In this document: positions 1 to 6,475 of the stretch, piece by piece
Numbering within the stretch: the stretch's first letter is position 1
How the letters are laid out: every line of letters begins with the position of its first letter
Assembly (NCBI RefSeq): GCF_001514285.1
Contig: NZ_KQ949029.1
Location: forward strand, 264,377-328,376
DNA length: 64,000 nt
Reading direction: 5' to 3'
From: Streptomyces sp. DSM 15324
Lineage (GTDB): Bacteria > Actinomycetota > Actinomycetes > Streptomycetales > Streptomycetaceae
The notes under the pieces: generated by a model
What the model was told of the DNA's origin: nothing
The model's input: the letters and a program-made list of their open reading frames with translations, nothing else
The model's database searches: none
Position numbers and translations under genes: made by a program

Positions 1-81
1 ACGGCGCTCGCACCGGAAGCACCGGAACAAGAATTTCTTACCGAAATCGCAATCTCGCGGCAGAGGCCGGTCGTATGTCCT

Positions 82-109
82 AGTGAACCGGTGTCCAAGT
101 GAACCGGTG
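82..109. repeat. 12-bp direct repeat upstream of the first gene
   Basis: The word AGTGAACCGGTG occurs at 82-93 and again at 98-109, a period of 16 bp. Each copy contains the palindrome ACCGGT. The pair ends 17 bp before the first ATG, so it could be a regulator site or part of the untranslated leader. No regulator is identified. Confidence 0.5.
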
Positions 110-126
110 AGACGAAGGGAAAGATC

Positions 127-261
127 ATGTCCCTCTTCAGTCACCTGGCACCCGCCAAGAGGCACTCCAAGGACAGGAAGTCCACGACCAGCATGAACGG
201 GAGGACGTCCCACCACCGCAAGCACCTCCGCCGTACCTCCAGCACCGGCACCCACAAGTGA
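127..261 (+). CDS. Small basic Ser/Thr-rich peptide (44 aa), unknown
   Basis: This short frame starts at an ATG with a purine-rich AAGGGAAAG ribosome site a few bases upstream and ends 34 bp before the ABC exporter. The peptide begins MSLFSHLAPAKRH and is made mostly of Lys, Arg, His, Ser and Thr, ending SSTGTHK. It has no Cys, no signal peptide and no membrane segment, so it is not a classical lanthipeptide precursor. Its place in front of an exporter and a Ser/Thr kinase suggests it could be the substrate of one or both. That is inference only. I do not recognise the family, and the frame could be a chance ORF. Confidence 0.55.
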   Translation: MSLFSHLAPAKRHSKDRKSTTSMNGRTSHHRKHLRRTSSTGTHK

Positions 262-295
262 CACCCGGACGACGTCCGGGAAAGTCGCGATTCTC

Positions 296-2227
296 GTGAG
301 ACTCCGCCGTCGCCCCGCCCGCAGCGCCGCCCTCTTCGCGGCGCTGCGACGGTCGTTCACCGTCGCGGAGCAGGAGGGCGAACAGCTCGTCGCCGCCGCG
401 CCGGCACTGCCGGTGCGGCAGGTGTTCCGGCGGTTCTGGCCCTACACGCGCGGCGGGCGGAGGTGGCTGCTGCCGCTCGTCGCCTTCTGCGTCGTCGGCC
501 CCGCCGTCGACGCGGCCGAGATATGGCTGTTCAAGGTGGTGGTGGACGAGGTCCTCGTCCAGCGCGACCTCAGTGCGTTCCCGTCGATCGCCCTGGCGTA
601 CGTCGGGCTCGGTCTGACCTCGGGCCTCGTGTCGTTCGCCGACGACGTGACCTCCGTCTGGGTCGGTGAGCGTTTCCTGCTCGCCCTGCGGGCGGACGTC
701 TTCCGGCATGTGCAGGGTCTCTCGCTCGGCTTCTTCGAGCGACGCAGGCTCGGCGACGTCCTGGCCCGGGTGACCGGTGACGTCGACGCCGTCGAGACGT
801 TCCTGCTCTCGGGCGTGGCCCAGGCACTCTGGTACGTGATGCGGCTGGGGATCTTCCTGGGCATGCTCTTCTATCTGAGCTGGGACCTCACGCTGTTCGC
901 CCTCGTCGTCGTGCCCCTGTTCTGGTGCGCGGCCCGGTACTTCTCCCGGCTGGTGAAGGCCGCCTCCCGGGAACGCCGGCGACGCAGCGGTTCCGTGAGC
1001 GCGATCGCCGAGGAGGTGCTGGGCAACATCGCCCTGGTCCAGGCGTACAACCGCCAGGAGTGGGAGCAGGGCAGGTTCCAGCGCGAGATCCTCGGACGCT
1101 ACCGCGCCACCATGGCCTCGACGAGGATCCGTGCCGTGTTCGGGCCGTTGGTCGACCTGGTCGAGCTGAGCGGGGCTCTCCTGGTGATGGGCCTGGGCAC
1201 CTGGCAACTGGCCCGAGGCCGTCTCACCCTGGGCGAGCTCCTGGTCTTCCTGACCCTGCTCGGCAAGCTCTACAGCCCGATCCGGGGCATGTCCCACCTG
1301 TCCGGCACCTTCTACGCGGCCTCCGCCGCCGCGGAGCGGATCGCCGAACTGCTCGACCAGCGGCCGGTGGTGGCCGAGGTCTCCCGTCCGGCCAGGACCG
1401 GGCGCGCTCGCGGGTACGTGGAGTTCGACGGCGTCGGCTTCACCTATCCGGGCACCGACCGGCCCGCGTTGTGCGACGTGTCGTTGCGCGTGGCACCCGG
1501 GCAGACCCTGGCGCTGGTCGGGGCCAGTGGCGCGGGGAAGTCCACCGTGGCCAAGCTGCTGCTGCGCTTCTACGACCCCGAGCGGGGCACCGTCCGGCTG
1601 GACGGCACCGACCTGAGGAGCCTGCGGCTCGCCGACGCCCGGGACAACGTGGCCGTGGTGCTGCAGGAGACGCTGGTCCTGCACGGCACCGTGCGCGAGA
1701 ACATCCTCTACGGCCGCCCGGACGCCAGTGAGCGGGAGGTCGTCGCGGCGGCCCGCGCCGCGGACGCGCACGATTTCATCACCGCTCTGCCCGAGGGGTA
1801 CGACACCATCGTGGGCCAGCGGGGCAGGCTGCTGTCCGGAGGCCAGCGGCAGCGCCTGGCGATCGCCCGGGCGATGATCCGCGACGCGCCCGTCCTCGTC
1901 CTGGACGAGCCGACCACCGGCCTGGACGCGGTGTCGGGCCGACGCGTGATGGAGCCGCTGCGCCGGCTGATGGCCGGCCGCACCACGCTCCTCATCTCCC
2001 ACAACCTGCTCACCGTCCGGGACGCCACCTCGATCGTGGTCCTGGACCACGGCCGGGTCGTCGAACAGGGAACCCACGACGACCTGCTGCTGAGCGGCGA
2101 GGCCTACGCCCGGCTGCACCGGCTGCACGCGCCCCCGGAGGCCCCGGCCACGGTCTTCGCCCCCTCCCCGCCGTCCACTCCCCCCACTCCCCCCACTCCC
2201 TCCTCCACGACCAAGGCCTTCCCATGA
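296..2227 (+). CDS. ABC transporter, fused membrane and ATPase domains (type I exporter)
   Basis: This 643-residue half-transporter has an N-terminal six-helix membrane domain (about residues 55-340) and a C-terminal ATPase. The ATPase motifs are complete: Walker A GASGAGKST with Lys415, signature LSGGQ at 513-517, Walker B ending in Asp537-Glu538, and the H-loop His569. Such proteins work as dimers in the cytoplasmic membrane and export peptides, lipids or drugs. There is no C39 peptidase domain, so it would not itself trim a leader peptide. The start is a GTG soon after the small peptide gene. The 3' end overlaps the kinase start by 4 bp (ATGA), so the two are probably translationally coupled. 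The C-terminal tail is a low-complexity Pro/Ser/Thr stretch. Substrate unknown. Confidence 0.9.
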   Translation: MRLRRRPARSAALFAALRRSFTVAEQEGEQLVAAAPALPVRQVFRRFWPYTRGGRRWLLPLVAFCVVGPAVDAAEIWLFKVVVDEVLVQRDLSAFPSIALAYVGLGLTSGLVSFADDVTSVWVGERFLLALRADVFRHVQGLSLGFFERRRLGDVLARVTGDVDAVETFLLSGVAQALWYVMRLGIFLGMLFYLSWDLTLFALVVVPLFWCAARYFSRLVKAASRERRRRSGSVSAIAEEVLGNIALVQAYNRQEWEQGRFQREILGRYRATMASTRIRAVFGPLVDLVELSGALLVMGLGTWQLARGRLTLGELLVFLTLLGKLYSPIRGMSHLSGTFYAASAAAERIAELLDQRPVVAEVSRPARTGRARGYVEFDGVGFTYPGTDRPALCDVSLRVAPGQTLALVGASGAGKSTVAKLLLRFYDPERGTVRLDGTDLRSLRLADARDNVAVVLQETLVLHGTVRENILYGRPDASEREVVAAARAADAHDFITALPEGYDTIVGQRGRLLSGGQRQRLAIARAMIRDAPVLVLDEPTTGLDAVSGRRVMEPLRRLMAGRTTLLISHNLLTVRDATSIVVLDHGRVVEQGTHDDLLLSGEAYARLHRLHAPPEAPATVFAPSPPSTPPTPPTPSSTTKAFP

Positions 2228-3288
2228 GCCCCGCGAACCTCGCTCCGCCGCGAGCGGCCCCCCGGCACCGGACCCCCGTCCCGCCGTCCCCACCTCTGCC
2301 GCCGGGGGCGGGACCGGTGGCCGGTTACGAGATCCTCGCCCATCTGACCAGGACCGGCTGGCTCGACGTGTACGACGCCTGGAGCGACGAGCGGGACTGC
2401 CGCTGCCTGCTGAAGACGCTGCGTCCGGACCGCCGGCACGAGACACGGCTGCGTGAACGGCTCCTGCGCGAAGGCCGCTGGCTGCAGGAGTTCAGCCACC
2501 CGCATCTGGTCCGCGCCTACGAGACCGGCGAGGCGCCCGAGCCCTACGTCGTCCTGGAGACGCTGAGCGGTGAGACCGTGGCCCACCTCATCGGCCGCCT
2601 GCACCGCCGGCTCGCCGCCCCTGACGTGGCCTTCCTCGGCCTGCACCTGTGCTCCGCGCTGCACTACCTGCACGGCCGGGACCTGCTGCACCTCGACGTC
2701 AAGCCGTCGAACGTGATCGTCGACTGCCGGCGGGCCGTGCTCCTCGACCTCAGCGTCGCCCGCCCGCCGGGGCCCGCGCCCCCGGGCATAGGCACCCCCT
2801 GCTACCTCGCCCCCGAGCAGGCACGGGGTGGAGGCCTGTCCGCCGCCGCGGACGTCTGGGGCGTGGGCATCACCCTGTACGAGGTCGCCACGGGCGGCCT
2901 CCCCTTCCCCGAGGTCCCCACGACCACGACGGGCAGGGAGCCGTCCGGGGACACCGGCGCCGGCACGTCCGCTTCGGTCAGCGGCGGCGCGGGCAACACC
3001 TACGACCGGCGGTCCCGCTATCCGCAGCTGGAGGGCCGGGCCGCGCCGGTGGGCACCCTGCGCCGTCTGCCGCGTGCGCTCGCCGCCGCCGTCGACGCCT
3101 GTCTGGAACCGGACCCCGCCGCCCGGCCGGACATCGGTTCCCTCGCCGCGGAGCTCGACGCGCTGCTGCCCTCCCACCGCAAGGACGTGGAACCGACGTC
3201 CAGCGCGCCGGCCGGTCCGGTCAGCCGCGCGGACGCTCGAAGGTCAGCAGCAGGCCCTCGACGGCGCCCGGTCCGATACGGCCCTTGA
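2224..3288 (+). CDS. Serine/threonine protein kinase-like protein
   Basis: This 354-residue soluble protein has a protein-kinase fold from about residue 34 to 300. Visible landmarks are the candidate ATP-anchoring Lys64 (in CLLKTL), the catalytic loop HLDVKPSN with Asp158 and Asn163, the metal site Asp175 in a DLS rather than DFG motif, and LAPEQ in the activation segment. The glycine-rich loop is poorly conserved (LTRTGWLDVYD) and HRD has become HLD. It may be active but atypical. Unlike the common PknB family it has no transmembrane helix and no PASTA domain. The ATGA overlap with the ABC exporter ties the two together functionally. The last 68 bp overlap the convergent DUF4177-like gene, so the true C-terminus deserves care. 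Confidence 0.85.
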   Translation: MSPANLAPPRAAPRHRTPVPPSPPLPPGAGPVAGYEILAHLTRTGWLDVYDAWSDERDCRCLLKTLRPDRRHETRLRERLLREGRWLQEFSHPHLVRAYETGEAPEPYVVLETLSGETVAHLIGRLHRRLAAPDVAFLGLHLCSALHYLHGRDLLHLDVKPSNVIVDCRRAVLLDLSVARPPGPAPPGIGTPCYLAPEQARGGGLSAAADVWGVGITLYEVATGGLPFPEVPTTTTGREPSGDTGAGTSASVSGGAGNTYDRRSRYPQLEGRAAPVGTLRRLPRALAAAVDACLEPDPAARPDIGSLAAELDALLPSHRKDVEPTSSAPAGPVSRADARRSAAGPRRRPVRYGP

Positions 3289-3436
3289 CGTCGGCGGAGG
3301 TGATGGCCTTCAGGCCCCAGCCGTCCTCGGCGTGCTTGTTGAGGACCTTCTCCAGCTTGTCGCTGTCGAGGGCGTCGCCGATCAGCGATTCCCGGAACGT
3401 GACGACCTTGTATTCGTAGACGTGGGGGCTGCTCAT
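3221..3436 (-). CDS. DUF4177-like small protein (71 aa)
   Basis: The protein begins MSSPHVYEYKVVTFRE and has the single-domain pattern YKVVTFRE...LEKVLNKHAEDGWGLKAI...GLLLTFERP seen in DUF4177 proteins. That is a compact alpha/beta fold of unknown function, usually about 60-70 residues. The start at 3436 is preferred over a longer frame because the conserved domain begins almost at this Met, and an AGGAGG-like site (AGGAGGACACC on the minus strand) precedes it. Its tail overlaps the convergent kinase gene. No function is assigned. Confidence 0.75.
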   Translation of the reverse strand: MSSPHVYEYKVVTFRESLIGDALDSDKLEKVLNKHAEDGWGLKAITSADVKGRIGPGAVEGLLLTFERPRG

Positions 3437-3557
3437 GACGGTGTCCTCCTGCCGGCCGGGCCGGATCGGGTGCGATGGCCGGAACCAGCCAATCACACGC
3501 TTCATCAGTTCACTTCCGCAGCCTGCGTCTTGTCGTCGAGTCGACATGCCGTACGCG

Positions 3558-4124
3558 TCAGGCCCGGGGACGGAAGTCCACCTCCTTCGCGGGCACGATC
3601 CGTGCGCCCATGTTGCGCTCCATCATCTCCAGCGCGGCGTTGCCGAGCCCGGGGTGGATGGAGGCGACGGCGTCCCTCGGCACCGTGACGTCGAGATGAC
3701 GGATGTGCGCGTCCAGCGCGGAGTACAGGACGCACTGCTCGGTGACCTGGCCCGTGAGCACGATCGTGCCGACGCCCAGTTGCCACAGCAGATAGGACAG
3801 GGGCGTGTCGTAGAAGATCGAGTGTCTGGCCTTGACCACGAAGAGGGAGTCGTCGTCCGGTCGGATCGGCTCGACCAGGTCGGCGTGGGGCCGGGCGAGG
3901 GCGGCGGCCACGAGTTCGCCGTGGTGGGAGCGCCAGAGCCCGAAGTTGTCGTTCACGTAGACGACCGGCACGCCCGTGTCGCGGGCCCTGCCGATCAGCT
4001 CCGCGAGCACCGGTACGACACGTGCGGCGGAGGGCGTCAGCAGCTCGGCGTCCTCGTGGTCGTAGGTGTTGATCATGTCGATCACGACGAGCGCGTTGCC
4101 GTCCGTCGCTCCGGGCCCGGGCAC
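3558..4124 (-). CDS. Isochorismatase-family cysteine hydrolase
   Basis: This is a cytoplasmic hydrolase of the isochorismatase/nicotinamidase superfamily, about 188 residues, the usual size. The catalytic triad is visible: Asp in LVVIDM (residue 16), Lys98 in VVKARHS and Cys131 in VTEQCVLYSA, with the typical cis-peptide region before the Cys. The GTG at 4124 is chosen because AGGAGG lies 8 bp upstream. A GTG at 4133 would leave almost no spacing. It lies 21 bp downstream of the LLM oxidoreductase gene on the same strand, so the two are probably co-transcribed. The substrate cannot be read from the sequence; amidohydrolase or isochorismatase chemistry is possible. Confidence 0.85.
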   Translation of the reverse strand: MPGPGATDGNALVVIDMINTYDHEDAELLTPSAARVVPVLAELIGRARDTGVPVVYVNDNFGLWRSHHGELVAAALARPHADLVEPIRPDDDSLFVVKARHSIFYDTPLSYLLWQLGVGTIVLTGQVTEQCVLYSALDAHIRHLDVTVPRDAVASIHPGLGNAALEMMERNMGARIVPAKEVDFRPRA

Positions 4125-4145
4125 GGCGTCCACCTCCTGGTGCGG

Positions 4146-5102
4146 TCAGCCGCGCAGCCGCGGCAGGACCTTGGTGCGGTAGAAGTCGAAGAAGCCCTGC
4201 TGGTCCTTGCCGATCTGGCCGACGTACACGCCGTCGAACCCGGCGTCGATGAACTCCGCCACCGCCTCGATGTGGACCTCGGGGTCGTCGCCGCAGGGCA
4301 CCGACCCGGCCACCTGGTCCTCGGTGACCAGCTGTGTCGCCTGCTCGAAGTGGCGGGGGGTGGGCAGGATCTGCGCGAGTTCACCGGGCAGCTGCTCGGT
4401 GGCCCACAGCCGGTGTGCGGTGCGGACCGCCTCCCGCTCGTCGGTGCCCCAGCAGACCTTGAGACCGCCGTAGACCGGCTTGGTGCCACCGCCGCCGCTG
4501 CGGAACCGGTCCACCAGGGACTCGTCGGGCATCATCGTGATCAGGCCGTCGCCGATGCGCGCGGCCACCTCGGCGGCCTGCGGGCCGAAGGCGGAGACGT
4601 CGATCGGCACGGGTTCGTCGGGGAGCGTGTACAGGCGGGCGTTCTCCACGGTGTAGTGCGTGCCGCGGTGGCTGATCTGCTCACCCGTGAAGAGCCGCCG
4701 GATGATATGCAGGGCCTCCTCCAGCATCTCCAGCCGTACCGGCGCCTCGGGCCACCCGCTGCCGAGGATGTGCTCGTTCAGCGCCTCGCCGGTGCCCACG
4801 CCCAGCCGGAAGCGCCCGCCCAGCTGTACGGCGCTGGTGGCGGCCGCCTGGGCGATCACCGCGGGGTGGGTGCGCACGAGGGGGCAGGTCACCGCCGTCT
4901 CGATCGGGAGCGACACCGCCTGGGAGAGCGCGCCGACGACCGACCACACGAAGGGGCTCTGGCCCTGGCCGTCGTGCCACGGGTGGTAGTGGTCCGAGAT
5001 CCACAGGGAGTCGAAGCCGGCGTGCTCGGCCATGCGCGCCTGCTCGACCAGTTCTGCCGGGGTGTGCTCCTCGCACGCGAGGAAGTATCCGAGGTCTGTC
5101 AT
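4146..5102 (-). CDS. LLM-class F420-dependent oxidoreductase (TIGR03557-like)
   Basis: This 318-residue protein shows the luciferase-like monooxygenase TIM-barrel pattern: MTDLGYFLACEEHTPAELVEQARMAE at the start, SLWISDHYHPW, and LGGRFRLGVGTGEALNEH. It resembles the F420-dependent glucose-6-phosphate-dehydrogenase-like group, which uses cofactor F420 for hydride transfer. The ATG at 5102 has GGAGGG 4 bp upstream, whereas an upstream extension to 5330 reads into the divergent gene. A palindromic GGGTACCC box lies about 40 bp upstream. The isochorismatase-like gene follows closely. Substrate unknown. Confidence 0.88.
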   Translation of the reverse strand: MTDLGYFLACEEHTPAELVEQARMAEHAGFDSLWISDHYHPWHDGQGQSPFVWSVVGALSQAVSLPIETAVTCPLVRTHPAVIAQAAATSAVQLGGRFRLGVGTGEALNEHILGSGWPEAPVRLEMLEEALHIIRRLFTGEQISHRGTHYTVENARLYTLPDEPVPIDVSAFGPQAAEVAARIGDGLITMMPDESLVDRFRSGGGGTKPVYGGLKVCWGTDEREAVRTAHRLWATEQLPGELAQILPTPRHFEQATQLVTEDQVAGSVPCGDDPEVHIEAVAEFIDAGFDGVYVGQIGKDQQGFFDFYRTKVLPRLRG

Positions 5103-5162
5103 CGTCCCTCCCGGGGGACCGGTTCTCCGATGGGCCCTCGCCGGGTACCCCGTCCCCGGGAT

Positions 5163-5188
5163 GTCTGTCGGACGCGCCGTGCGGGTAC
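5163..5188 (+). promoter_or_regulatory. SigB-type promoter (GNNT-N16-GGGTAC) for the chimeric gene
   Basis: GTCT at 5163-5166 is followed 16 bp later by GGGTAC at 5183-5188, which fits the Streptomyces stress sigma SigB consensus GNNT-N14-16-GGGTAC/T. The box lies 41 bp upstream of the ATG at 5230. A second palindromic copy, GGGTACCC at 5143-5150, could serve the divergent LLM gene, although no clear -35 was found for it. Confidence 0.55.
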
Positions 5189-5229
5189 CCGGGCTCCCCG
5201 CACTCGCATGCCGACGGGAGGACTTGGTG

Positions 5230-5841
5230 ATGGCGACCCGCGGACTGGTGACCGTGTCGCACCCGGCGGAACGCTCCCGCAACGGCCGCGGCTGGTTCGA
5301 ACGCCTTGCCGAAGCCGCGTCCAACTTCACCAGCTCGGCGGTGTTCTACGGGCTCTGTCTGGCCCTGGTGGCCCTCTTCGCGGCGGTCCACGCCGCGGGG
5401 CTGGCGGCGCACTGGCAGTTGCTGGCGTTCGAGCTCGCCCGGTCCTCCCGCGGCAGCGGTGCGGCGGCCGGTGTGGCGGAGATCGCGGCCCGTTCGGGGC
5501 TGAGCGAGCGCGAGGTGCGTATCGGGATCGAGGCCATTGACTGCTTCAGCACGCTGTCCACGGACGCCGGGGTGAGCGCCGCCGACGACGGCGGCAGTCT
5601 CGGCGACGTGCTCGGGACCTGCGACGAAGGCTACGACGCCGTCGTCGACCGCGTCACCCTCGCGCCGTATCTGCGCAGGCTGCCCGAGCGCGACCGGACC
5701 ATCCTCTACCTGCACTTCTTCCGGGGCATGACCCAGACCCGGATCGGCGAGCTGCTCGGGATCTCCCAGGTGCACGTGTCGCGGCTGCTGGGGCGCTGCT
5801 GCGCCGAACTGCGGGAGGAGATCATGTCCGCCGCGGGCTGA
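5230..5841 (+). CDS. Chimera: low-affinity iron permease N-terminus fused to SigF/SigB-type sigma regions 3-4
   Basis: This intact 203-residue frame has two unrelated halves. Residues about 18-65 (FERLAEAASNFTSSAVF, one hydrophobic helix, then HWQLL) look like the start of the low-affinity iron permease family. From about residue 75 it is a group 3 sigma factor: region 3 (IAARSGLSEREVRIGIEA, STLSTD) and region 4 (LPERDRTILYLHFFRGMTQ, then the helix-turn-helix GISQVHVSRLL). Region 2, which binds the -10 element and core polymerase, is absent. The start at 5230 follows GGAGG with 8-bp spacing. The most economical reading is a deletion that joined two neighbouring genes in frame, leaving a membrane-tethered partial sigma factor that probably cannot start transcription by itself. 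It might be translated as a decoy or be a relic. Confidence 0.7.
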   Translation: MATRGLVTVSHPAERSRNGRGWFERLAEAASNFTSSAVFYGLCLALVALFAAVHAAGLAAHWQLLAFELARSSRGSGAAAGVAEIAARSGLSEREVRIGIEAIDCFSTLSTDAGVSAADDGGSLGDVLGTCDEGYDAVVDRVTLAPYLRRLPERDRTILYLHFFRGMTQTRIGELLGISQVHVSRLLGRCCAELREEIMSAAG

Positions 5842-5859
5842 CGCGGGCCGCCGCGCGGG

Positions 5860-5887
5860 GGAGGGCCGCCCCCGCGGGCGGCCCTCC
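5860..5887. terminator. Bidirectional hairpin terminator
   Basis: A perfect 12-bp stem (GGAGGGCCGCCC with its complement) and a 4-base loop lie between the convergent chimeric gene and the SRPBCC gene. There is no U-tract, as is common for Streptomyces terminators. Confidence 0.65.
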
Positions 5888-5909
5888 GTGTGCCTTCGGA
5901 CGGGTCGGT

Positions 5910-6386
5910 TCAGAGCGGCGCGCCGGGGTCCCCGGGGCGGATCCGCCCGCGCCAGGCACCGGTCGCGCCCTCGCCGCGCTCGACGTAGTCCTTGAAGCGC
6001 CGCAGATCGCCCTTGACCCGGCGGTCGATCATGCCGAGCATGTCCGCGCCCTTCTCGACGGCACCGCTGGGCTCGACGTCCATGCGCAGCTCCACCCGGG
6101 TCCGGTCCTCGCCCAGCCGCTGGAAGCGCACCGAACCGCGCTGCTCGCTGTCGCCCCCGACGGAACGCCAGGTGATCCGGTCGTCGGGCATCTGGTCGAC
6201 GATCTCGGTGTCGAACTCACGGCGCACCCCGCCGATCTTCGTGACCCAGTGGTTGTGCCGGTCGTCGAGCTGCCTGACCTCCTCGACGCCCTCCATGAAG
6301 TTCGGGAAGCGCTCGAACTGGGTCCACTGGTTGTAGGCGGTGTGGACGGGGACCTCCACGTCCACCGACTCCTTGACCGTGCTCAT
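5910..6386 (-). CDS. SRPBCC family (polyketide cyclase / START-like) protein
   Basis: This 158-residue protein starts MSTVKESVDVEVPVHTAYNQW and carries the SRPBCC helix-grip pattern: FERFPNFMEGVEEVRQL, W followed by a beta-strand with IGGVRREFDTEI, and ITWRSVGG. Families of this type bind hydrophobic ligands, and similar actinobacterial proteins are often stress-induced. The Met at 6386 has AGGAGGACC just upstream. A GTGT-N14-GGGTAC promoter lies about 40 bp upstream on this strand. Ligand unknown. Confidence 0.82.
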   Translation of the reverse strand: MSTVKESVDVEVPVHTAYNQWTQFERFPNFMEGVEEVRQLDDRHNHWVTKIGGVRREFDTEIVDQMPDDRITWRSVGGDSEQRGSVRFQRLGEDRTRVELRMDVEPSGAVEKGADMLGMIDRRVKGDLRRFKDYVERGEGATGAWRGRIRPGDPGAPL

Positions 6387-6423
6387 GTGGTCCTCCTCGG
6401 TTCGGATGGGTGACGTCCGCCGA

Positions 6424-6447
6424 GTACCCGGAAGGGGCGGTGAACAC
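6424..6447 (-). promoter_or_regulatory. SigB-type promoter for the SRPBCC gene
   Basis: Read on the minus strand, GTGT (6447-6444) is followed by 14 bp and then GGGTAC (6429-6424). This matches the SigB consensus GNNT-N14-16-GGGTAC and lies 38 bp before the start codon at 6386. Confidence 0.6.
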
Positions 6448-6460
6448 GTCATCGCTTCCC

Positions 6461-6466
6461 GGGTAC
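6461..6466 (+). promoter_or_regulatory. GGGTAC -10 box close to the FAD-Rieske start
   Basis: GGGTACT lies only 9 bp before the ATG at 6476, so a transcript from it would begin at or next to the start codon (leaderless). No good GNNT -35 is seen at 14-16 bp, so this is weaker than its divergent partner. Confidence 0.4.
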
Positions 6467-6475
6467 TCGGCGGCC

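Noticed and set aside
127..261. Lanthipeptide precursor for a class III system
   Set aside because: No Cys in the peptide and no cyclase domain with the kinase, so lanthionine chemistry is not supported.
137..2446. Very long minus-strand open frame opposite the ABC exporter
   Set aside because: It lies opposite a gene with complete ABC motifs and has shadow composition (Gly/Arg/Gln/Pro-rich) with no domain.
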